Positions 49,850 to 61,800 of a DNA stretch of 64,000 nucleotides are shown here, piece by piece. The position numbers and the translations under genes are program-made. The stretch is from Mastigias papua (Eukaryota; Cnidaria; Scyphozoa; Rhizostomeae; Mastigiidae). The notes below the pieces were generated by a model, which saw only the letters and a program-made list of their open reading frames with translations, ran no database searches and was not told the origin of the DNA. The stretch lies in NCBI GenBank assembly GCA_964019165.1, contig OZ025269.1, positions 1,989,921 to 2,053,920 of the forward strand, read 5' to 3'. Each line of letters begins with the position of its first letter. Position 1 is the stretch's first letter.

Positions 49850-52800
49850 TTATGAGCACAGGGCGGGACCTACCATACACATTTCAGATGAAACAATGAA
49901 ATCAAAGATTTTCCATACCGATTTGCAGCTTTGTTCGTTGTCATATCCATAGTGGCCACCACTTTCATATATTCGACAAACCATCAAACTTTCCAACTTA
50001 GGCTTTTTTACTTCTAGGCTACGCCATTTTGCGACGAATTTCAGGGGCATCCAGGCGGGAACCCGATCATCATCAATGTAAGTTTTGATAAATATTGAGG
50101 GAAAGTTCTGAAATGGAATTATCAAAATTAGACAGACTACTTTTTGAGGATTTTGGATACGTATATCGGAATCCTGCTTGACTTCCTTCTTACTTTCAAA
50201 TGTTATAAAAACAAAACAAGGAGGAGAAATATACAGAAACCTAGAGCGATCCCAACAAATCTCACAAACTCATATCATGTTTAAGGTTGTGCAAAACATG
50301 CGAAAAAATGACCAAGAAGTTAAAACCTTTCAAGATCCGTATATCTTCTATTTGTGCTCCTGTCAAAATTCATTGGTTTTAACATATTTTGAAGCTTAAG
50401 AAGCTCTAACAATTCTAAAAACTCGGGCATAGATCAGTAGGGCAATGTACGTCAAGTATCTAGTAAAATTTGAAAGTTTCCTATCAAACTTTTGTTACAC
50501 TTGGGAAGTAAGCAAATTCTAGCTCTTGGTAAACTCTCTTAGCAATAAAATAAAATTCTCGATATGCCACCATTCCGCCACCAATCAGCTCATTCCGGGA
50601 TTAACCTCAATCTGATTCCTTAGCCTCGAAATCACTAGTTTCCTAGCAACTCCAAAGAAGCAACTGCTGTTTTGTTGACCCAGAAGAGACTTGTGACCAA
50701 CAGAGGGCACTAATAACAACGGCCAACTTATGGCTTTCTTTAATCTTACACAGTTAGGGGCGCAAGACCCGGTTAGACATTCGTTGAAAGAGTCCTCTAA
50801 AGTGGGAACAGGCAACTTGACACCAACCCCAGCACCGAGACTATGTTCACAAGCTCAAGGGTCTCATTTTATCCACACTCAAAGGTTAACTAAACACCAA
50901 AGGCCTAGCTACGCTCCTAACGAGATCTATCGCAAGCCAATAACAGCTTCACAGGAACACGGTTGGTGGATTGAAAGAAATGAAGACAAAAACATGGCTT
51001 GGACTAAAGGCGAAAGACATGTTCGAATTAATAGTGAGATGACAAGGTTTGTAGATGAGATGGCCATGACGAACAAACACTTTTCGCTATTTTGAAAGGC
51101 CACTTTATAGGAAAATTGAACTGCTGGTAACAGCCTAAATGGATTGTGATTTTAGAGCATAGTTCTTTGGAATATCTTATCGTCATATGTCAGTAGTTTT
51201 CAGTATATTTTTATGGAAAGTTGTTGATGAATTATTGAAGATCAAGTTACTTTTAGACATCTAATCACCACCAAGAGGTATACTGTATTGTGGAGGGCGG
51301 ATGTGCACTTTAGGGCAACCGCTAAATCGCTGTAGATTCTATACGAAATTACTCCTTACGATGCACAGAGTCGAAACATACGATGAAAAGTGTGGCACCA
51401 CCTACCAATTACTTATTTACTCCTATTTTTCCCTTGATAAATTTTGAATCTCTCCTCTTTTGCATTATGGAAAAGTGAGGGCCTGTTGCTTCCCTTTCAC
51501 AAAAGATGGTAGCACAGGCATAGGAGGTCTTTAAGTCACTGATCTGTTGCCTGAATGAGTTGTTACCTAGCAGTATTGAGCTACAACTACATTCAAGGAA
51601 AACTATTAACTTTTTCTGAAGAAAATGTTTGAATGGAATGAATTTCCAGCCAACTGGAGGGTTGCTGCCCCCACCTCCAATGCCTATGGTTGTCAACTTT
51701 TTAAAATTAATATTTATTAATTGTGTTGCCTTGGTGTGCAGACAAAATTGACTAGATGAATCTCTTGCATGAGTTTTACATAGAATGCAAACTTGAAATT
51801 TATATATGGATTTGGGCAAGTAGCCATGTGGCTTAAGCACTTGTCTTCAGTGTGAAAAATTGATGGTGCAAGAAATGTAGGACCACAAATAAGAAGCTCA
51901 CTCACTGTCCTTCCAGTGGTAATTGTGTTCCAGATAGGGACACTTGGGAGATAAAGGCAGCAAGGAAAAGGAAATAGGCACCCTACCTCACTGTACCAAT
52001 AGCTCACAATAATTGTCCTCTCTAAGAGGCAATTTCCAACATACAGAATTCCATATGGGGCTAACCTTTACAATTTTAGCAATGAATAAAGTTTGCAAAG
52101 TTATTGAAAAGATAACCAGATTATACTCAAAATAGAAAGCAGGTCATGAACTCACCTCTACATATCTTAAATTGTGCAGTGGACAGTATGAAGCTATGGT
52201 ATCATAATCACACTTGGAAAGCCTAAAAGCAATAACAATGAAGACATCATACTAAACTACATAAGAAAAGAATTAACAAATAAATCACAATAAATTGTGA
52301 TCTTGCCTTAAAGGTTCATAAAAAGGGATCATGATAAACAAGCTGATAGAGAATTATCAGTAAAATCCAATGCCCTGGAAAATTAAATGTGGAAGGGTAG
52401 GACAAAATAGCTGATGTGTCAATAACAAAAATGCTTGAAATGATTCAAGCAGCTTAACACTCCTCCTCTAGGTTACAATAGATGTTGTAGATATGACAAG
52501 AGCAAGCCAATGAACAGCAATGTTATTGACATCCATAAGGCCACAGCAAAAGGACCTCTACTTGAAATCATCTGCCTTTGATGCCATATAGCTAGGACTA
52601 AATAACTGGGCAATAATGCCATTGCAGAAATTCAATGTTGATAGAAAAGACAGGGAATGCTATTAGCATTCATAAAACCACATCAAATGTTCTTTTGCTT
52701 TTCATCAGCTACCTTTGATACCAAATAGTTAGCACTAAATGATTAGAACAAAATGCCTCTGCAGAAATTCAAAATTGAAAGAAGCAACAGAAACACTGTT

Positions 52801-55800
52801 AGCATACCAAAACAGCATTTCTTCTGGAACTTATGGAGGTTTGAAAATATCAGATGATGACCAAATGGCAACAGGGAATGTATAAACCAGCTGCAGATGT
52901 AAAATATCACTGCAGCATATATTGAATGGCACAGGAAGTAAATACAAAATAACTTGGAAAACCTTAAATGAAATTGCTAAGATGCAATGCTAACTAGTAA
53001 ATACTTTACATTGGATTTCCCCATTCCTCATATTCCTGTTGAGTCAAATAAGAATTCCTTTTCACCATTGAATTCAGAACATCAACAAATGGAACCTAAG
53101 GGTGAAAAATCAAAAAGAGAATTGACAACAATAAGTGTAAGCCAGTGAGTGCTGACCAGAATATAGAGAATGAAAAGTCTGTTGGTACTACAGAACTTCA
53201 CTACAGCACAAAAAAGCAGTACCATGTTTTAGGCATACTGAAAAGCTTATTTTCATCCTACACTCGTCAGAATAAGAAACATCGGATAGCGACTGAAAGG
53301 TGAACTGAAATTTATAGCCAGATGCGGGTACACGTGATATGATGAATAATGTGTCCAGTTAGCCGTATGATTGGCCACTGCGCAGAGACTAGCAGACAGA
53401 ATAAAACAACATGCACCCATGAGCATCAGGATGAAAAACACTACAATAAGAGAACAGCCACCTTGTATGTGTAAAAACTCTATTTCTAAAATGAAAAGTG
53501 ATTCGGCCATAGGACAACATCTTATTACAAATCCAGAATGCGCCAAAACATATACAGACGATAATTTTCGGATCATTGGGCAAGCAAGATCGTCCTTTCA
53601 TTTAGGTGTGTTGGAATCAGCTTACATAAAGACTCAAAACCCAGTCCTGTGTATACAAAAAGAGTTCATTTTCTCACTTGGACTCTTCAAGTAAACAATA
53701 GTGAATAGGTGCCAAGTGGCCAATCATACAGCTAACTGGACACATTATTCATCATATCACGTGTACCCACATCTGGCTATTAATTTTGGTTCACCTTTCG
53801 GTCGCTATCCGATGTTTCATACTCTGATGAGTGTTGGACGAAAATAAGTTTTTCAGTATGCCTAAAACATGGCACCGCTTTTTCATGCTGTAATATAGAG
53901 AATGTGATAAACTTGCAGAAATGATTTTCTGTTGTCTGCTAAAGTCACAATCATTAATATATTGTTGGATGCTACTTTATCTATTGCAGCTTGTCCCATT
54001 TACTTTGGGTTTTGGATTTCTGATTGTTTCCACTCCATTTCAAAATTTCCTGTGTCCAGCAATTTTGCAAATGTTCAGATGTGGACTAGGAACAAATAGT
54101 TTGCAACTGAGGTCCAAAATCTAAATTATGTAGAGATGAGAGCTATGAATAATAAGCAACCTATCACAAACAAATGTTAGTGAATAAACAAGAATTAGTA
54201 AAGAAAACAAAACATGATGAAATCAGACTCTAGTGTGTTCATTGATTAATGTAAGGGTGTGACCTTGCCACCTTAAGCTTTAAGTGACTAAAGTACTGTA
54301 ATCAGATAATGAATAGACCTATAAGTTTAGGATTCAAGCCATGGGTAAATTTCATTTCTCAATCCATAATCATCACCAATTAGTTCGTATTAATGAGGAT
54401 ATAATACCTGAAGAACAGCAGCTTTGAGGAGGTGTGGCATTTGATTACAGATGACAGCTGCTGTCATCCCACCAGCACTTGCACCAAAAATTGCCGTCTT
54501 ACTAGGATTGGAAATTCCAGAATTGTGCATATTCACTAAACTTGCAGCAACATCCTGGAAAATCAAAATCAAACTGCTTTTCTACCTTGGCAAGATTAGT
54601 CACAGAATACACAGAGCAAGTCAGCTGGATCCATAGGAAATATACAGAGCAATGATTGATGCATGATGGGAAGTAAAATTCAAAGCTATGCATGTGTCTT
54701 TAAATGTAAGTAAGATTTCAATTCAACATGGCATGAAATTGTTAGAGCTCAGCATGAAATTCAAAATAGTATGGTTGTAAATTCTTTTCCAGTTACCCTA
54801 CACATACTGTCGGCTCTGTGCATATTTCTGAACTACCAGTCTGTCACAATCCCCTAAAAGTGAAGATTAGATAATGTTTGGAAGAACAAAAAGTCTGTTG
54901 CATTCCAGTGCATGCATTGTTTCTCTCTCTTTTCTTTTTATAATCATTCTACAAAAAAACAATTGCAGTGGTAGTATATCAACCTCAAATGTCTTTCTCT
55001 TGTTCTGTCTTGTTGCTTGCTTGTACCAGGTGCGACCAAATTCCCCACCACCCCTGAAAACCAACAAAGCTATTAACAATAAAATACATCACAGTTGCTT
55101 ATGTGAGAGTGTTTGCTCATGTGTGTGTTTGTATGTGTGTATGTGTTTGTTTTTGTGCGAGTGCTTGGTTGTATATGCATGTGTGGAGGTGTGGAGATGT
55201 GTCTAGATAAACAACTGTACCACTCATGCATAATAGAAGATTCACAATCTTATCTTCATACTTGAAAGCAGGCATTTACTGCATCTCATTTGTAGAATGA
55301 CACTTTCTATATACCATAAATATCTTCTTGTGCAAACAAATAGATAACATAACTTTGCATCTTTCAAGACTGGGTCTCTAAATTATACTACTACAGCTAC
55401 AAAGGCAGCTGCCAGAGCCATGATTAATTCATAAACATGTTATCACCAAAATATGGCAAACTTTTGGCTAGACATTGTTGACAATTAAGGTTGAAACTCA
55501 CCTAACATGAGGAAAAGCAAGAATCCAACCGTTTTCTAACAGGAAGGCATTAACAGCAGAGAACCTTAAGTCAGCAGGAATTCCATATGCTCCTGTTGAT
55601 AATGAATAGATGGTTTTGTGAAAGCATAAATTGTGATATTGGCAATCTGTGTATAACTCAGTTAGTTCTGGGTCCCAAAGATTCAAGCTAATACATCCTA
55701 CTCCCAAATGCAAAGTTATCAGAGGCAATGCACATTTATCAGCAAAAACACATGCAGTGCTAAGATAATGTATGTTTATAAGAAGGCAGTGCTTGATTGC

Positions 55801-58800
55801 TCACAAAGTGAAGATAGTTCAGTATTGAATTTAAGGGACACAAGAAAATTGAAAAGCTTTTAAGAATTTTAAATTCCAACTTTGATGCAAGATTATAATC
55901 TCTCTTGCATAATTTACATAGATTTTAATAGTTGATGTATTTCAGTGTTGTCCTTGTGCAGTGCCTGTCTGCCCGTGTATCACTGCTGTTTCACACGATC
56001 TCAATTTTTCTGCTAAGAAAGTTCCCATAATATTTTAGTTCTGGAATCAAGAACAAGCTAAGAAAGGTTCAGTGCTGGGTGAAAAAAAATTTATTATAAA
56101 AAAAAGTGTACAACAACAAGATGAGGATTAGTTATCTGACATGTCTCAAAGTCACATGTATCAGCACCAGCAATACCAAATCACTTGGTCTCAAAGCAAA
56201 GATACAGGTCATAACATCCTTTCTAATTTAATCACTCTAATTTGTTACAGTACCACCCAGAATGAAATGCAAGGTAGACCTAATGAGGACAGCCTAGCTC
56301 CAAATAGACAGCAACAATTACATAATGCAAATCTCATTATAAATTGCAGATATTCAACATTGCACAATTTTTCTTCCTTAAATCACGGATTAACAGTGTA
56401 GACAATACACATATATCACATATTCCAGAGCAGTGGATAACTTTAGTCATCCTTCTAGCATTCCATTAGCTATATGGGGATTAACTTTCCCATAAAATTT
56501 GGCCTGAGATTAATTTGAGAGATAACAAGAAGGAAAAGGCTCACTACAAAGCCTACCATATACTGTAGTAAATAATGGGGCATTCTCAAAATCTTCTAGT
56601 TGTCTGTGAAAGTATATTGTAGTAGGGACAATTGTACCATCCTACAAAAGAGAAGAGTTATCACATTGTCATGTTATTCTACAAAACACATCATCATGTG
56701 TTTCTTTTGTATTTATTCACTTACGGTTATGTGTACATATATGTGCGCTCTGCAAGGCAAAGGTAAGACTTTTTTCCCACATTGTGTTTCAAGTTGCGTT
56801 TTCAGTTATAGCTCTACATATTAAAGCAATTGGATTTTAAAAGTCCGTTTTATCAAGAAGGAGCTTCCAGCGAATGGCAAAAAATAGAAAAAGACCTGGC
56901 TCTTTGCTTCCACTATTTTCCACCCAAAATCAACTGCACTCCATTTGGACGGAAATCTTGAAATTTGAACCTACAAGAAAGGTGAAATTAACGCAAATTA
57001 TAAACTCACTAAGAAAATTCCATGAAAAATTGCAAAATCAACGTGACTGTCTCACCACAAGAAAACTAGATAGAATAGGACAGATAGAATATGATGTAAA
57101 ATGAAAACAACCGTTCTTTCAACTTTGGGACTACATACGCTGTACATATTCATGTTCTGTAAATCTATTTCCTGCATCGACACACTTTCCCAGTACATAT
57201 CCATACTTCATCCCACCCTAGTTTTAATACATCCTCCAAAACATGAAATTAGTAGATTATAGAAATCATAAATTCCGGCTGCAAGAGCTATACTGGCAAA
57301 AAAGACTCATGAAAGTAGCACACGATGTCTAAAACAGCTTCATTGTTTACCTACACATCTTAGAATCGAACATTAAAATTCTAACTCTAGTGTTTAAGTC
57401 ATTGAAGGGCAGAGCTCCACAATACATAAAGATATGCTTAAACTTAGCAGGAGTGCAAGAACTTTGCGATCAAACAATATATATATGAAAGTAGACAATC
57501 CTAGAGTAACACGACAAACTTTTGCAAATAGATCCTTTAGTGTGATGGGGCCGTGACTAATGACATTCCTAATAAAGTAAAAGAAAGTGCTAATATTGAA
57601 AGACTTAAAAAAAGTTAATAGATATTTCTCTTTAATAAGTTTTGAATGAAGAGTTGCATTCTCTTTTAAATTAACATTTCGTTTAGGAATCGTAAAGCGC
57701 AGCTGAAGATGCTTTATCAAAACTGCGCTATATCAAATGATAAATTTGTAATTTATCTTTTATCAGATGAACAAATGCTTACGAGTTATCAATAAAATTT
57801 GCTAAACATTTCATAAGACGGTAAAATAAGAGATATATTTCCATAGACGTACTGCTTCCAGATTAGTTCTGCTCAATTCCAAAACTTTCAATGGACATAT
57901 GGGTGATGAAACAGCATACCTCATAGACTCGCAACGTGGATTCTACGGAAACCAATGACGTTTATCAACAATGCACAAAGAACCAAAAATCTAACACATT
58001 TCAAGCAAATGGCATCATACTTGCTTGCTACACAAGCTGATCTGTTCCTCTAGTTGCTAAAACATTTTGCGACATGATTGCCAGATATCAAGCAAACTTC
58101 ATTTTGCAATTTTCTGAGATGGATTTTCGTCATAAGTGACAAATCGGTGAGAGTATATCTGCCGAGCAGTTCTAAGATTCGAGACTACTCTCAAATCCTG
58201 GTTGGGAGCAAGCTTACTATCCATTAACCAGTGAGTAGGGACCCAATGGGAATACAAGAGCGAGGGGGGTATGTACGGGTTATTCGACAAAAGGCCATAA
58301 ACAGGCTACTTCTTACGAGTCAAAGCACAGTCAAAGCACCGACTACATGTAGGGCTAAACTGTATGAGATTATGATGCAGTGAACTTAAAACGAATTAAT
58401 ACAATAGCAAGACTTGTATACATGCAACATACAAAAACATACGCATTTCTTGCTTCAAAAGATATTCGTATCAATGAATCGATTGTCAAAGCTTTTGTAA
58501 AGACAATGTACGTAATAATTATATGTTGTACCACTGTTGTTATTAACAACCTATATCTCGGCTCGGTGCACTTGGGTCACTTTTCTGCATTATATTGTCG
58601 GAAAATTTCAACAGTCCTTATTTGGTAGGTTTGATGGCAAGATAATTGCCAGGGAGGAGCCTAGGGGCATATATTATGGAAGAAGAATGTCGATAGGAAT
58701 ATAATGAATTACATGATTCGAGAATGATTCCATTGATGAAGGATGATCCAAAGCCTGAAACAGATATTAATTTATTTATTTACAATTTCTCTAATGTTGG

Positions 58801-61800
58801 CAAACAAATATAAATATAGCTAACAAGCTAATTAATGCCAACAAAGTAAAAGCATTATTATACAGTTTTCTTTAAGGGAAAAAGAAGTAAAACTATGAAA
58901 ATAACTCTGTCATAAATATGTGTGAGATACGAAAATATAATGGAAGACTCTGACTATTAGTGTAGTAGTGAGTTCATCCTTGACTATTGTATAAAAATCA
59001 GTTAAAACCATGTCACCATCTTCATCAATACTTGTTGCACGTGAAACTATACGGGTAACGTAGACATTGACAACGAAAGAGCGAAATCAGTCCATCGTGC
59101 ACAACTATATTATAATCTTGAGTACCCCATGCTTCTCCTTTAAATGAAACAAGCAACCCCGATCCAAAAACCAAACGGATATTCAAAACAGAGATAGGAT
59201 ATGAAAATAATAGCTTCAGACTTAGTAGCATAAGAAATAGATATTTGCCTTGAAAATTCGCGTTTCTTGTTGATGATCAAATGGGATAAAAGTAACCTGA
59301 GGTATAAGATTGTTCACTTCATGAACAACTATACAATCTGACAGTATTTCCATGTCCAAAATAGAGCTCTGCAAAGAAATGATTTTTTACAAAACACGAA
59401 AATTACTCATCATCAAAATTTGCAGCTACAAAAGCATACATCGTTCAAGGCCCTAAGGATAATCAGATCAAAACGTTAGATGCAAGCTTACATCGAATAT
59501 GGCTACAACCAAAACCAATAGTGTGCTGAAGGACTCTTAAGTGGGGGGGGTGCAGCAAAACAAATATAGCGGTAGGTTTGAACAAGGCACACAAGTACTG
59601 AAAGGCATAATAATTACCGAAGAGGTGTCATAACTACAGACAACCCACTATTGTTACATGTAACAGACGAGACAAAGGACTACGTACGGTTCTGCGAAGA
59701 ATGGGGGCTATCACACCCAAAACGTCCCTATTTCTGCAGCCCCTGCTAAGTACCACCATTAATTACGGCTTCCTTTTCGACGTTTCTGAAGTAGATGCTA
59801 GCTCTGATCACTTTCATCAAGCAAATATTAACTTACAAAATAAAACTATTTGCAAGGTAAATAAATCAAGAAATCCTCTACCTGCTTAACTGGAGAGTAG
59901 AATGAATGCCACGAATGCGATGAATCATGTAGAGATGTTCTAGAAATCTGGGTAACAAATGCATAGATAAATGTCAAAAATAATGAAATTTCGTAGTTCA
60001 ATTTGCATCAGTCGATAATACCTAAATGTTCATCTTCCATTGCACCACAAAACATTTCAATACATCACAGTCTATGAGGTACCTGACTAATCCATTTCTA
60101 CAATGGTCAATTTCTTCAAGCAGACTAACCATTCTGCTTTCAAATATTGCACAACCTGCTCCCAATGGAGATAGTTCTACCTTGGGAGTGAATGCAACCC
60201 ACAGTCAGGGAAGCCAGTTATGAGAATCATAGCACTGAAAGTGTATCTCGGTATGCTTGTGTGTGCAATAGGGCCTCTAAAGCTTAATTGTTTCGTGATT
60301 CTTTCTTTGTTAGTTTGATTGTAAACTGGCTTCAAGCTCCTCAAAAACTACTACAATAACAGTGTTTCAACAGGTTTTGAAGTATGAGTTGCGTTTATTT
60401 GAGTAGGAGTTGCAAAGCTCGGAGGAAAGTTCCATTTACTATATATCATATAATTTACCTATGGGAAAGTAGGCGTCACAAATCAAAAGGCTGCCGTCGG
60501 ATGCGACGGTCAACGGCTGACATTGAAAACACTGAATAAGACGTGCTAATTCGCCAAAAACCTGTCCATAGTTCCTATTTACTACCGTATACAACAGACT
60601 ACTACACGAGTAACAATTGATGCAAATAACACTATACAAAGACGTACAAATAATAATTTGGTGGTACGAGAGCTCACCACGTAATCAGTATTATCTCGGT
60701 TATTCTTTAAAGCATAGAAATGATCGTCCCAGTGATCTGTAAAACATTCAATTTCATCCTCTCTTTTAAGTAAACACTGGAACCCGCATTCTGGTCTACT
60801 GGCATCCATGAAATACACCTGAAGAAAAGAATTAATATCAGGATAAACAAATAAAGCATGATTCTTTCCCATGAAAAAATAAACAAAAGTTTATCTAGCG
60901 ATTGAAAAGTGTTAAATGAGATTCATAAGGAAATACGAAAGATATATCGTGATTTTGAGGCGAGATTATTAAGGAATAAATGCCATAGCCTAGCAGCTTC
61001 CAAACACAGCCAGATCTAAGGTTGTATGTGGACTGTGTCTGTTACTAGAGTATTTTCTGCTTAATATATTTTGGGAGTGATTGACTATTAGAAATATAAC
61101 CTTTTAATAAACTTATCCTCCGGGCATTGTCAGAATATTTAAGTTTAAGATGGAATCTTTGGAATGAATCACAACGAATGCCGGACTTGTCATCACATTC
61201 TACAACAGCATTTGTTGTAACCAGTTCGAAGCTTCTTACTGTAGCCATTACAGCATAATGATATGTATTCCCAATTAAATCCATGGTATATAAACAGCTG
61301 AATGTGGAAAATGACCCCGAACTATAATGATAAATCGATGGAATACACAGTCAAACTTCTCCTCGTCACTTTACCACAACCTAATCTCAATTAAAATTGG
61401 TCAAAAACTCCATGGAACTCACATTTATTATTTCGACAATGATATACAAGGAAGATAGGGAAGTGTGCTCTGTGTGTTGTGTATAATGGTTAGCACCTGA
61501 TCTGGCTAGCTCTTTACCTATCAAACTAAATTTAACCTAAATCTAAGTTAATCATCATATTCTATACACTATGTCGGTGCCTATAAGATTATCTACATGC
61601 CGTGGAAATTTGGTATACCGTAAAAGCTATACTAAGCCCCGGGAGGGTTTATTTATTATTTGCAGCCCTAGAGGGGGGCTTGGTAGAGAGGGGGGCTTAT
61701 TAGAGAGGGGACATAATAGAACTTTACGGTAGGTACATAACTTATAATCAGCTACCTGAACCACATCAACTACAAATTACAACCAATGTCTAGTTATCTT

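Noticed and set aside
58099..58290. Minus-strand 63-aa frame in a PREPL intron
   Set aside because: No similarity to the PREPL linker and no matching splice phase.
60026..60223. Region open on both strands, tested as a missing PREPL exon
   Set aside because: The residues do not match the expected propeller segment, and acceptor/donor phases could not be reconciled.
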